DNA from: Combretum micranthum
Lineage: Eukaryota; Streptophyta; Magnoliopsida; Myrtales; Combretaceae
Assembly: GCA_024138025.1 (NCBI GenBank)
Contig: JAMXBD010001440.1
Span: forward strand, 62,001-126,000
Reading direction: 5' to 3'
Length of the DNA stretch: 64,000 nt
The position numbers and the translations under genes were made by a program. The notes beneath the pieces were generated by a model. It made no database searches, was not told the DNA's origin, and saw nothing but the letters and a program-made list of their open reading frames with translations. Of this stretch, positions 10,592 through 21,350 are shown piece after piece (position 1 is the first letter of the stretch; every line of letters begins with the position of its first letter).

Positions 10592-12281
10592 AGGGTAGGT
10601 TTCATTTATGGTACCTATATTTTTTCGATTGTAACAAACATGTACTTAATGAAAATTTCGTACTAAGAAAATACTTGAATTTTTTTAATATTTCATTTAA
10701 AATGCTTATGAACCAAATCTGTCCATTTTTCTGTCAAATGCTGATGTGGCAAGTTAAATTAATTAAAATATTATTTTTCATTGACATTGAAAATTTTTTT
10801 CTCTTTTTTCTTCTCTCTTCTCTCTCCTTTTTCTCCACTCCTCCTCATCCTCTTCTTCTTTCTAATCTTAACCACCAAATTTAAAAAAAAAAAAAAACCT
10901 AAAATCAAAAGTCTTACATCATTAAAACTCCATGTCGGTTGCTAATCGAAGATGTTAAGGAAGCTACTAACATGGCCAAACAAGCATAACCTCAACTCCA
11001 TAAACAAATTTATTCTATAAAAAAAATCAAGGAAGTAAAACAAATCAAATCTTTTTTTTTTCTCTTTAAGAAGATCGGTTACAAAAATAAAAAACCCAAA
11101 TAAGTAACTGAGCAGAGCAACATTAAGGATTGAATCTTTGATGAAGAAAACAAAAAAGCAAGAAAAATCCAATCTTTTTTCCATTGTAAGAAGATCAGTT
11201 ACAAAATAAAAATCAGATAGCAGGATACTATTAATGGAGCTTGAAAGCTCTAATTAACACCTCAAAGTTCATACCATCACAGGGAAGAAGGACAAATGCA
11301 AAACATAATATTTTTACAACAATATCAAAACACAATAAACCCAAGAACATGTTCCTACCTTTTCCTAGCAATGGTCTTGAAGAAAAAGACCGTAACTTTG
11401 TGGTTTTTTTGAGGATTTTAAGAGAAACCCATTTTTGTTATGTTGTAATAACAAGTGGGTTAAGTTCATTTGATTGGATTCATGACTCTTGGGTTGCAAA
11501 TTATTCTAATTGACGAATGTGATCTGACAATGGATGCAAAGTTTCCATCGTTGGAGACTTCATCAGGGCATGGAGGAGATGGTTAAATTCACACTTATAC
11601 TTTGATTATATGCAGGCGGGTTGTGGTTTTGTAACAAGAGTTAATTTCAAAAGTTACAAGTAACTTTATGATTGTTTTATATTGAAAATTATAAGATTTC
11701 TAAAAATTTTTCAAAAGATGGATGTAAAGATTGTTTTGATTACTAATTGTGGATGAAAAATCGTCATTTGTGTGTTTGATATGTTGGAATTGATGAAAGA
11801 TTGAAAGCTTTGAAGTCATGTTCTATAGTTTGATAGGAAAAGATTCGGATCGATCTATAATAGATTTGGACTTGCTAAACCTTTATGAGATTTTGATGGA
11901 GTGATGCAATGCAAAATAATCTTAAACTATTTTCAATAGATCTGAATGTTTCTTGTCTAATTAAAAGAAGGGAGCTTTAAAGCTCCATTAATGGCTTGTT
12001 CTTTTAAAGAAGAAGGGGATGAAGGAGGGGAGAGAGAGAAGGGAAAGTGAAAAAGAAAATTAAAAGATAGAATAAAAAATGCCAACGTAGATAGAGAAAT
12101 AATTTTTAGACCGGTTAGCTTGCCACGTTAGCAAATGGATGGAAAATTGGATGGTTTCTGTCCAAATGTATTTGAAGTGAAATTTTAAAAAACTTAAGGT
12201 ATTTTCTCAGTATAATATTTTCTTAGGGTACATTTGTGTTGCAATAAAAAAAGTGCAGGTACCATGAGTGAAACTTACTCT
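10592..12281. mobile_element. non-autonomous Mutator-like element with long TIRs
   Basis: 1690 bp inserted in the Ty3 gag knuckle. The left end (AGGGTAGGTTTCATTTATGG) pairs with the reverse complement of the right end (AGAGTAAGTTTCACTCATGG). The match continues with gaps for roughly 280 bp, including GTGGCAAG and a TC-rich block on both sides. Flanks TGTAACT (10585-10591) and TATAATT (12282-12288) are decayed copies of one 7-8-bp target. Near the inner ends of the arms, TAATGGAGCTT-like motifs recur inverted (about 11232 and 11978). The core has a degenerate tandem repeat of about 110 bp (AAGAAGATCGGTTACAAAA near 11068, again near 11178). No transposase is encoded. Family assignment rests on TIR length; 9-bp duplications typical of Mutator are not clear. 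Confidence 0.72.
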
Positions 12282-12690
12282 TATAATTGTTATGAGAAGT
12301 TTCATAAAAATTATTTTGTAAATAAAAGTTTTTATTGATGTTACAACATGAGGAAGATGATTTTGTGGATTGTAATCCTACTTTGGATAGCGATGAGGAG
12401 AATCAGGTGGGAATTTTAGATGTTACTGATGTGGAAATCAGTTTTCATGCCATGATTAGGGTTGTTGCACCTAAAACATTTTGTTTGTATGGTATGTTTA
12501 AGTCCAATTCCCTCTCTATTCCTATTGATTCAGGGAGTATGCATAATGCACATTGAAAGACAAATGAAGATTTATATTTTAGTAATCCCTACTTTTAGAG
12601 TAATGTTTGGGATGAAGATTTTTTGGAGTGCTCAAGTATTGGTAAATAAGTTAGAATTTGAATATAGAAATTCTATTTCACAATAGATTG
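12282..12690 (+). pseudogene. Ty3 gag knuckle end and aspartic protease, broken
   Basis: The segment resumes the CCHC motif (YNCYEKFHKNYF) and an acidic linker (HEEDDFVDCN, DSDEENQ), then VEISFHAMIRVVAPKTFCLYG and the protease site IPIDSGSMHNAH at about 12520-12555. IDSGSTHNF is the usual Ty3 form, so DSG is kept while the following residues have drifted. An open frame runs 12335-12556. Protease here lies next to RT, not integrase, as expected for Ty3. Confidence 0.78.
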
Positions 12691-13850
12691 TTACGTACTG
12701 CCATTGAAAGGCACAAACTTGGTTTTAGGGGTGGAATGGTTGAAGGCTTTAGGGCTTATCCCAATGGATTATAATGATTTAATCTTGTCATTTTTAGAGG
12801 AATGGAAAGGTAGCTACACTAAAGGGAGGAAATACATTATTAAGTGGTAGTATTCAATCAATCCGATTACAAAAATTGGTTGCACCAAATAGTATTTTCT
12901 GCTTTTATAGTGTGGTGGCTTAACTATATGATTTAACTATCTAATGCGCCAACAACACAGTTGTGGATGCCATATTAGGCAATTTTCATATGTGTTTGCA
13001 ACCCCATCATCCTTACTACTGATGCATGATGTACATCATATTCATCTCAAAGATGAAACCACTCCAGTAAATGTTTGTCTTCATGGATACCCACATTTCC
13101 AAAAATCAAAATAGAGAAGCTAGTGGCTAAGATGTTGGAATCGGGTATTATGAGAACTAGTATAAGTCCTTTTTTTGTTTCTAATGCTGTTAGTTAAAAA
13201 AAGATGGGACATGACAGTTTTATGTGCATTATAGGGCTTTAAACCAAAATACAGTATTAGATAAATTCCCAATCCCATCTATTGACGAACAATTGGATGA
13301 GTTAAGGGGTGTCACAATGTTTTCAAAGCCAAATACCATCAAATCCAAATGTTTCCTTTGGATATTCATAAAATGGCTTTTATAACTCATGAAGGGAACT
13401 ATGAGTTCTTAGTAATTTCTTTTGGCTTTTCAAATGCACCATCTACTTTTCAAGTCATTATAAACAATATTTTTCATAAATTTTTATGAAAATTTCTAAT
13501 TGTTTTTTAATCATATATAGTGTTTAGAATAAATTTAAAATGTCTCCATGAGGATTAATTTTTTGTTAAGAGTAAGTGTCCTTTTACTCAAAATTCCATT
13601 GAGTATTTAGGTAACTCAGCTAAAGAAGGGTGTATAGTCAAATGGTAATAAAATTTCAGCAATAAAGGAGTGGCCAACACCAATAACTGCTAAGCAATTG
13701 AGAAGATTTAGGGGTTTAATAGGATATTATTGATGTTTTGTTAAAAGGTGTTACAATTATTTCTCCTTTAATAAATTTGCTAAGGAAAGATGCGTTTGTA
13801 TGGTCAAACCAAGCATAATTATAATTTGATAGCTTGAAACAAGCTCCTAT
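12690..13850 (+). pseudogene. Ty3 reverse transcriptase, heavily broken
   Basis: Landmarks: PLKGTNLVLGVEWLKALGL (about 12700-12760) from the protease-RT linker; WPTFPKIKIEKLVAKMLESGIMRTSISPF near 13090-13170 (the RT entry, normally EI..LV.EML..GII..S.SPF); [13 protein letters not shown] near 13265-13300; [27 protein letters not shown] (in pieces) at 13372-13455; and a decayed thumb region to 13850. The catalytic YxDD box is not legible. Confidence 0.75.
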
Positions 13851-14272
13851 GATTACATCGATCTTGGCCTTACTAATTTTTTCTCTCAATTTTATTATTG
13901 AGACAGATGCTTCAAGGGTTGGAATTGAAGCGGTTTTGCATGAAGAGAATTAGCTTATTTAGTAAGAAATTGAGTGCAAGATTGCAAAAGGCAGGGACTT
14001 ATGTTAAGGATTTGGTATCAATTGTAAAGGCAATTAGAAAGTAGAGACATTATCTTCTTGGACATCACTTTATTATAAAGACAAACCAAAAGAGCTTAAA
14101 GGAGATTCTTTTTCAAATAATTCAAATGTTGAAGCAACAACAATATTTGGTTAGACTAATGGTTTATGATTATGAAATCCAATATGAGCAATGGGTAGAA
14201 AACAAAGTTATTGATGCACTATCAAGAGTACATCAATATGAGTCAACTTGTTTGGCTATTTCTATTCCTCGT
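13850..14272 (+). pseudogene. Ty3 RNase H, broken
   Basis: LALLIFSLNFIIETDASRVGIEAVLHEEN at 13866-13950 is the canonical start of Ty3 RNase H (F.IETDAS..GIGAVL). It continues with REIxxxxLSARLQKAGTYVKD-like sequence, then HYLLGHHFIIKT near 14050 and VIDALSRVHQYES at 14200-14240. The frame is lost at the fragment inserted after about 14272. Confidence 0.8.
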
Positions 14273-14980
14273 TGATGTGAATTAGGCTACTGAAATTACA
14301 GGACCAATTACTAGAGCCAAAGCTAAAGGACTATAGAGCCTTGTATTACGGGTTCTACTAGACAACATGGAACCAGATGAAGTTCACTTAGTTAATTCTT
14401 TTTCTTTGTATGAGTGTTATAATTTTAATGAAATCCATTTTTCTATACACATGGAAGTGCAACAAATGAAGCAATAGTTGAAGATCGATGACTTCCATTG
14501 TAAGCAGGTCCAAGGTCTGCAGCTTTCAAGTTTAAGTCCATTTGCTCATATACAAGGCCAATAGCTTTCTTTTGTGTTTAGTTATTTTGTCTTTTATTTT
14601 ATTTTAGGGAACTACTATAAATATTGTTTTCTAATGAGAACTTGGCATTTTTTGGCAATTCGAAAACCTAATTGGAGTTTTTCTCTAATTTCTATAATCT
14701 TATCAATCCTTTGGGTTATAGCGAGTGACGGCATAGGAATTTGTTGTGCATAATATCAACAAAGACGGTGCTAGAACTATTCTCTTATTGATGCATCATA
14801 TCCAGTTAAGAGATTAGGTCAATCTTGTAGTTTGATTCAAGAATTGGAGTCATGTTTTATTATTATTATTATTATTATCATCATTATTATTATTATTATT
14901 ATTATTAGAATTGATTTTATGGTGGTAATCCTACCTTAGGCACATCACTCATTCTATTTCATTTTTTATTTAAAGCATTT
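14273..14980 (+). mobile_element. retroelement-tail fragment with LTR-like promoter
   Basis: This stretch does not belong between RNase H and integrase. It opens with ATEITGPITRARAKGL (from 14287), a motif common near the ends of plant retroelement polyproteins, followed by about 35 open codons to 14470. Then comes an LTR-like part: a TATA box ACTATAAATATTG near 14610, an untranslated-looking stretch, and an ATT repeat at 14857-14907. It is probably the 3' end of another element inserted or recombined here. Ends and target duplication are not resolved, so a recombinant Ty3 variant remains possible. Confidence 0.45.
14857..14907. repeat. ATT microsatellite
   Basis: About 17 trinucleotide units, interrupted once by ATCATC near 14878. 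Confidence 0.95.
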
Positions 14981-14984
14981 CTTT

Positions 14985-16000
14985 CGAACTATACCAATTG
15001 TCTAGTAAGCTTTGGCATGATTATATAGAGGGCAAATACTTGAAATGGCCTTTACAAGAGTTAGATGGATTGTTATATTTTGGGACTCTTCTTTTCATAC
15101 CTACCATAGCACCTATAATTCCCTTATTATTGAATTTCATGCTTTACCGATTGGTGGCCATGCATGTACTCTTAGGCATTTAAGTAGTTGAGTTCATCAT
15201 ATTTTTAAGAAGCAATGAGGAAGGATGTTATTGATTTTGTGAAGAAGGTAGCATGTGTTAGCAAGTGAAATATCTGACCATGGCTTCTATCGGTCTTCTT
15301 TAACCATTAGCTTTACCTCAAAAGGTTTTTGAAAGGTTTACAATAGATTTTATAATTGGATTGTCGCTTTCAAAGTTTTATTTAGTTATACTTATTGCCA
15401 TTGATAGATTAACTAAATATAGTCCTTTTAGGTGTTTACCAAATTCGTATACAATAGCGAAAGTAGCAAATTTGTTTGTTCAAATGGTGATCAAGTTACA
15501 TGGTTTTCCCATTAGTATTATTTTGAATAGAGACAAAGTATTTGTTCGTAATTTTTGGAGGGAGCTCTTTTGTCTAAGTGGAACTCAACTTAAGTTGAGT
15601 ACTTCTTATCATCCACAGAAGACAATCAATCTAAGGTAGTGAATAGGTGTTTAGAGCAACTTCTTCACTCTTTTGAAATGGATTGTCCTTAGTTATGGTC
15701 AAATTATTTGCCTTAGGCCAAGTTTTATTCCAACACTAGTTTTCATACCACTCCACAAAGGATACCATTTGAAGATCTACATGGCTGATCACCGCCTAAG
15801 GTGACTAATTATATTATGGGAGCAACTATGATTGAAGCTATTGATAAAGAGTTGTGTTCATGTGATGAGATTTTGAATGATTTGAAATCAAATTTACATC
15901 AGACGCTACTAAGGACGAAGAATTTTATAGACCAAAAATCAATTGAAAGATCATTTTTATATTGGAGATTATATTTTGGTGAAATTACAAATTAATAGAC
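14985..16000 (+). pseudogene. Ty3 integrase, broken
   Basis: The zinc-binding HHCC region is recognisable at 15060-15260 (GLLYF, GGHACTLRHLS, later MCxQ). The catalytic core runs in a clear frame at 15335-15630: DFIIGLSLSKFYLVILIAIDRLTKYSPF carries the first Asp, and VIKLHGFPISIILNRDKVFVRNFWRELF the second (DRD in intact relatives; NRD here, so the key Asp is retained as RD). TSYHPQ is just before the Glu position. A frameshift follows near 15630, and 15801-15995 reads through the C-terminal domain. It inserts cDNA in live relatives; here it is dead. Confidence 0.85.
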
Positions 16001-16540
16001 ATACTATAGTTGCTCTTGGGATTTCATTCAAGCTATTTAGTCGATTTTATGGTCCATTCAAGATTTTTGTTAAGGATGGCAATGTAGCTTATAAGGTATA
16101 GATGCTTGATAGGTGTAGGATTCATCCCATTTTTCATGTTGCACTTTTAAAATAACTTGAAGGTGATTTATCAGATATAGTGCCATTACCAATTGATACT
16201 TAGGGTAACCATCCAATTCTTAAACCTTTGGCTATGCTGAATTACAGATTGGTGAAGAGACAAGGCAAAGAAGTAGCTCAAGTTTTAGTTCAATGGAACT
16301 CATTACTTCATGAAGATTCAACTTGGTTATATGTGGATTTGTTTAAGAACAAACTATCCTACTTTTCACCTTGAGAACAGGTGCATTCTTAATGACGGAG
16401 GCTTTTTTTTTGGACTTAGACAGAGGCTAAGCGATATGAATGTGCAAGTGTATAATGCTGATATATAGACAAGAAGACAAAAAAGCATACAAGGCCTAGA
16501 TACTTGGACGATTATGTGAAACATTGAAGAATGTATGGAC
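16000..16540 (+). pseudogene. Ty3 integrase C-terminus and polyprotein tail, broken
   Basis: Readable blocks: RFYGPFKIFVKDGNVAYKV near 16043-16100, RIHPIFHVALLK at 16118-16150, VLVQWNSLLHEDSTWLYVD near 16285-16340, and FHLENRCILNDGG at 16366-16400. The final basic tail matching 382-474 follows, out of frame, at 16434-16530. The sequence VQWxxxxxxxxTW resembles the degenerate chromodomain-like end of many plant Ty3 polyproteins, but the remains are too decayed for a firm clade call. Confidence 0.7.
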
Positions 16541-16880
16541 TTAAGCATACTGTATGGATGCTTCATAATTTCATTTGGCATTCTGTTAGTTTATAATTAA
16601 TCTTTATTAAACCCTTAACCATACATATATAAGACATGAATCAAGTGAGATGGATTCAAGAAAAATAATACCTAAGCAAAGTCTTCTTCTTCATTCTTGT
16701 TTCTTGAAGCTACTAGTTCTTGAAATCTAGTAAAGACCTTACCTCCTTCTTTCTTCACCTTACATACACAACATCCATAAACCCTATTTAGTGTTCTTTA
16801 AGAAATCTAAATCAATAGTGAAAGACAATAGACATAATTCATAAATCTTTCATTACATTCATAGATCATTGAATGGGTTT
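16431..16880 (+). repeat. Ty3-type 3'-end/LTR block, right copy
   Basis: Homologous to 378-870 from GATATGAATGTG to TTTCATTACA. It carries the frameshifted polyprotein tail and then probable LTR with a TATA-like run near 16625. Divergence from the left copy is substantial, so the pair is old. Confidence 0.55.
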
Positions 16881-17523
16881 TATTAGTTAATTGGTGTACA
16901 TTTTCATGCCATTTTATGATATAGCTTACAATATTTCACATTTCAATAAAAGAAATATCTTTTGAATATAGATAGTAGTCATCTTGAAATTTTACATAAA
17001 TTAAAAATAACTTTTTCTTATGTATGTTCTATTTCAATAGGTATCCAAGTACTCATTAAAAAATCGTCCTTTATATTATGACAAATCTTAATAAATATTA
17101 TTATAGTATTTTATGTTTTACTTTGTTGAATTTATAATAGATGAATATCCCATAACATGTATTACAATTGAAAAAAAAATTGCTTTATAGATAAATTCAA
17201 CATTAAGGAAAGATTGGCCCTGCAACATAATAGTCTTGCGTCAGTCACTAAATAAAATTACAACTCATAATGATTACGTACACTTGCAACTTACAAAAGT
17301 TTGTAGTTGAATAAAAAAAGACAAGACTGGTCCCTTTTTTTTTACGTTTAAACATTTTGATAAAATTTGTATGGTTTAATGAAGCTTTTAAATTAATTTA
17401 TTTGCTTGTGTGTGATATAAATTACATTATATAATGTAGTATTTAGTATTAATTTTAATAGAAATATAAAAGCTGCAAATTGAAATAATGCGAAAATTAT
17501 TTTTGGTAAAGATATTGCATTTG
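16881..17523. other. AT-rich spacer
   Basis: No coding domain, terminal repeat or RNA gene is seen. Long A and T runs occur near 17170 and 17335. Confidence 0.5.
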
Positions 17524-17528
17524 TAAAT
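17524..17528. repeat. target site duplication TAAAT (left)
   Basis: Identical to 35665-35669 after the 3' LTR. Confidence 0.85.
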
Positions 17529-18118
17529 TGTTGAAGTCTGTGACTCAAATTCAAGTACACTATTAGTTTTTAACGTATACTAGCAGCTTATAATATCTAC
17601 ATCGCTGGCCTTCAAGTCAGCTTTAAAGTTTTAGCTTCTATAGTTGTTTAATGCTGGCTAAACGCCATCAGTGTACATTTTACATCGTAGGCATAAATAT
17701 CTATTCGTCGTCAGCCTTTGATGACATCGTTTAAGTTCTGCATTTTGTGGATTTCCAACATTAACTCTACGTCGCTAGCCTTCATTATGTACACCGCCGA
17801 TGTCAGATACATAAGCCGCTGGCATTGAGCCGGCATACGACCAAAACTGCTAACTTTTTAGATTTGACTTTTGAGTCGGTCTCCATGCAAAATATATGTG
17901 TTGTTTGTTATTTTTAGGGTTTATGAGAGTTTTAGATCTATGTGATCACTTGTACTCATATTCTCTTGTATTCCTTCTTCAACACTAGTGGATTTCGCTC
18001 TCTTCTCTGCCCGTGGTTTTTCTCGCAAGGGTTTCAACATAAAATCTCATGTGTTCTTTACTTTCTTGTTATTTATTTTGCCATTGTATTGTGTTATTTA
18101 TTTGATCCGATTATAAGA
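17529..18118 (+). repeat. 5' LTR of the Tork-like element
   Basis: Starts TGTTGAAGTCTGTGACTC and matches 35083-35664 throughout. A GC-richer segment (17585-17850) repeats a degenerate TACRCCGYYGGCMTT-like motif roughly every 50-80 bp. The LTR ends GATTATAAGA, followed by AG and the primer site. Confidence 0.9.
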
Positions 18119-18120
18119 AG

Positions 18121-18132
18121 TGGTATTAGAGC
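18121..18132 (+). other. primer-binding site, initiator Met tRNA type
   Basis: TGGTATTAGAGC, one mismatch from TGGTATCAGAGC, two bases after the LTR. Confidence 0.88.
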
Positions 18133-18167
18133 TAAATGTTTGGTTTTGTTTTATCTACAATAACAAC

Positions 18168-18960
18168 TGTCAAGTATGACATTTCTTTGTTGGATTGGAG
18201 CATGAGATTTTCTCTATGACAGGTCAAGATGCTTGCGGTGTTAGCACAAATGGATTTGGATGATGTGTTATTAGGGTTTGACAAGATGTCTGCATTTTGG
18301 TCACCAGAAGAAAATTTGCATAAAGATCGTAAAGCCTTTTCTCAAATTCATCTCCATTTATCGAATAAGATTTTGCAAGATGTGTTGAAGGTGAAGATAG
18401 TTGCTGGGTTATGGTTAAAATTAGAATAGATGTGTATGATGAAGAGTTTGACCAGTAAATTACATCCGATGCAACGATTATACTCACACAAGTTGACTGA
18501 AGGCGGGTCTCTAGAAGATCACTTGACTGTTTTTAAGGAAATTATCTTCGATTTGGAAACTTTAGAGGTTAAGTATGATGGGGACGATTTAGCTTTAATT
18601 TTGTTGTGTTCACTACCTCCTTCATATTCAAATTTTAGAGACACAATCTCATATAGTCACAATTCTCTTACCATGGAAGAGGTGTATGATGCTTTGAACC
18701 TTTTGAAAAGATGAAAAATTTAGTAATTGGATTAGAGCCTAAAGTAGAGGGTCATGTTTCTCATGGTAGGAATCAAGAATATAGTTATGGTAATTCAAGG
18801 GGAAGGTTAAAGTCTTCAAACAAAGATAAGGTCTGTAGTTATTGCAAGAAGAAAGGACACATTAAATCAAAGTGCTATAAGTTGCAGAACAAGAATAAGA
18901 GAGTTGAGGAGAATCATAAAGGAAAACAACTAGAAAAATCTACCGAAGCTGAAGTAATTG
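18168..18960 (+). pseudogene. copia gag with CCHC zinc knuckle, broken
   Basis: The N-terminus near 18168 reads KYDISLLDWSMRFSL, stop, QVKMLAVLAQ, with the stop replacing the usual Trp. The UBN2-type core follows at 18229-18710 (MDLDDVLLGFDKM, then LKLE-stop, then LTEGGSLEDHLTVFKEI and LLCSLPPSYSNFRDTI). The zinc knuckle is complete at 18834-18875: C-SY-C-KKKG-H-IKSK-C. The visible defects are internal stops at about 18208 and 18427, and a frame change at the gag/knuckle joint near 18711. Otherwise it is better preserved than the Sirevirus gag. Confidence 0.85.
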
Positions 18961-18989
18961 AAGACTACAGTGGTGGTGAACTTCTTGTA

Positions 18990-19250
18990 GCTTCTAATGA
19001 TGATCCTCGGACTAGTGAGGAATGGATTTTGGATTCTGGTTATACTTCTCATATGTATCTCAATAGGGACTAGTTTTCAACATATGAAAAGATTTCCAAA
19101 GGTGTTTTCTTTTTAGGAAATAATGCTTCTTGCAGGGTTGTAGGAATTGGAAATATTAAGATCAAGATGTTTGATGGTGTTATCATGACACTTAGAGATG
19201 TGAGACATGTGCCTGATTTGAAGAGAAACTCAATCTCTTGATTCCAATGG
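18990..19250 (+). pseudogene. copia protease, broken
   Basis: The active site lies at 19021-19070: EEWILDSGYTSHMYLNRD, then a stop in place of Trp, then FSTYEKISKGVFFLGNNAS and VVGIGNIKIKMFDGV, ending DVRHVPDLKRNSIS near 19240. The catalytic DSG is intact. Copia proteases usually have DSGCSxHM here, so Cys has become Tyr. Confidence 0.85.
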
Positions 19251-19259
19251 GTACAAATA

Positions 19260-20110
19260 CATAGGTGAAGGTAAAGTTTTGAAGATCAATAAAGGATCAC
19301 TTGTGGTGATGAAGGGACTAAAAAGGACTGCTAATTTATATGTATTACAGGGTTCTATGATTGTAGGTGATGCAGCCATCACCTCTTCTTCTCTATCAGA
19401 TAAGGATGCTACTAGATTATGGCATATACATCTAAGGCATATGAAAGCTAGTATGATTGAATTGAGTAGAAGAGGGCTTCTAGATGGGCAAGGCATTAGT
19501 AAGTTCAAGTTTTGTGAACACTATATTTTCGGGAAGTAGAAAAGAGCTAGATTCACCACAGATACTCATAGTACAAAGGGTATTTTGGAGTATATCCATT
19601 CCGATTTTTGGGGGCCATCCAGAGTACCTTCAAGTGAAGGTCTTGTTTATATGCTATCTATCATAGATGACTTTTCTAGAAGAGTATGGATATTTTTCTT
19701 GAAGCAGAATAATGATGTTTTACCCACATTCAAAGAGTGGAAGACGATGGTTGAGAAACAAACCAGCAAGCAGGTAAAGTGTCTTCGTACTGATAATAGA
19801 ATTGAACTCTGTTTTAATGATTTCAGTGTTCTGTATAAATAAGAGGGAATTGTGAGGCATCTCATAGTTCATGGTACACTTCAATAAAACGGGGTAGTAT
19901 AACGGATGAACAGAACTATTATGGAGAAAGTCAGTATATGCTGTCTAACATTCAATTAGCAAAGTCATTCTAGGCTGAAGCAGCCTCTACAACATGTTAT
20001 TTAATCAACAGGTCTCTATCTATAGCTATTGAGAAGAAGACTCCATTAAAGGTATGGTTTGGTACTCTTGTTGATTATTCAGAATTGAGAGTTTTTTGTT
20101 GTCTTGCATA
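19260..20110 (+). pseudogene. copia integrase with pre-integrase domain, broken
   Basis: Pre-integrase region at 19279-19539 (LYVLQGSMIVGDA, LWHIHLRHMKASMIELSRRGLL, KFCEHYIFGK-stop). Catalytic core at 19585-19842 (YIHSDFWGPSRVPSSEGLVY, SIIDDFSRRVWIFFLKQ, KCLRTDNRIE), a stop at 19840, then IVRHLIVHGT and a decayed QNGVxERMNRT segment to about 19920. HxxxH and CxxC zinc ligands are recognisable. Stops and frame shifts break it. Confidence 0.87.
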
Positions 20111-20490
20111 TGCTCATGTAGAGAATGGGAAGCTTGAGCTAAGATCTTTGACATACATATTCCTTTATTTTAAACCTAGTGTCAAGGGATATAAATTATG
20201 GTATCTAGCTTTGAAGAAAGTCATTGTCAATGGAGATGTGATTTTTGATGAAGCATCTATGTTATGTGACTTGTCTTCTACAACTTCATCTAATAAAGTA
20301 TAGTAGAAATAAAGCATGTAGGTGGAGTTTCAGATTGATTCTGGATCTACATAAGAGAATACTTCTTAGCCTATATCATAGACGCAGGGTAGCTTTGTCT
20401 CTACATCGTCACAGCAGCAATATTCCATTGCAAGAGACAGACCTAGGAGAGAAGTTAAGCCACCTCAGAGATATGCAGAGGTAGATCTTG
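20110..20490 (+). pseudogene. integrase C-terminus and linker to RT, broken
   Basis: GYKLWYLALKKVIVNGDVIFDEASML at 20185-20262 is the standard GYRLW..E..K.I.SRDV.FDE block between copia integrase and RT. The following Ser-rich linker (to 20480, VKPPQRYAEVDLV in an alternative frame) is frameshifted. Confidence 0.75.
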
Positions 20491-21350
20491 TTGTGTATGT
20501 ACTTACTGTGGCAGAGGATATTGATTCAAATCAAGATCCATCTACTTACTCAGAAGCTGTAAATTCTAATGATTCTGGTAAGTGGATGATTGTAATGCAG
20601 GAGAAGATGGAATCTCTTTATAAGAACTATACTTGGGATTTAGTGAGACTTCCTAAAGGGAAGAAGACTGTTTGGTATAAATGGGTATTCAAGAGAAGAA
20701 AAGGAACACCGGGTGTTGAAGAACTTAGATACAAGACAAGACTTATTGCAAAGGGTTACAGTCAAATACCAAGTATTGATTTCACTGATGTGTTTTTCCT
20801 ATTATAAACAAATCTCTATTAGAGCATTACTTAGTATTGTAGTTTTGGAAGATCTTGAGTTGGAATAGTTAGATGTAAAGATTGCTTTCTTGTATGGAGA
20901 GCTTGATGAAGATATACACATGCAACAGCTAAAAGGTGTTGTACTCTCAGGAAATGATGATTATGTTTGCATGTTGAAGAAATCACTTTATGGCTTGAAG
21001 CAATCACCCAGGTAGTGGTACAAGAGATTTGATTCATTCATTACTTCTCACAATTTCAGGAGAAGTAATTATGATAGCTATGTGTACTTCAAGAAATGTA
21101 AAGATGAGTCTTTTGTATATCTACTCTTTTTTGTTGATGACATATTAGTTGCAGCCAAGGATAGAGGAGAGATTGAAAGAGTTAAATTACAATTGAGTAA
21201 AGAGTTTAAAATGAAAGACTTTGAAGCAAAAAAAAAAAGATACTTGGAATAGAAATTCTAAGGGATAGAAATGTAGGTACATTGCATCTCAGTCAGAAGG
21301 CGTACTTTGAGAAGATTCTTTACATATTTAATATGATGAATGCTAAGCTT
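20490..21350 (+). pseudogene. copia reverse transcriptase, broken
   Basis: Starts near 20525 (DPSTYSEAVNSNDSGKWMIVMQEKMESLYKN in pieces), then WDLVRLPKGKKTVWYKWVFKRRKG and RLIAKGYSQ. After a frameshift at about 20808 it continues with DVKIAFLYGELDEDI near 20871 and KKSLYGLKQSPR-stop-WYKRF at 20977-21025. The catalytic box is FVDDILVAA at about 21130, with both aspartates kept. An A-run at 21230 shifts the frame before RYLE, stop, KF. Confidence 0.9.

Larger units (their letters stand above)
9336..16540 (+). mobile_element. decayed Ty3/gypsy retrotransposon with nested insertions
   Basis: The domain order gag, protease, RT, RNase H, integrase, C-terminal tail is Ty3 order. It is read through many stops. 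Two later insertions interrupt it: a Mutator-like element (10592-12281) inside the gag zinc knuckle, and a retroelement-tail fragment (about 14273-14980) between RNase H and integrase. The 3' end matches the block at 378-870. The 5' LTR, primer site and target duplications could not be identified, so the limits are approximate. The element is older than the copia insertion at 1021-9330 if the left block belongs to it. Confidence 0.75.
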
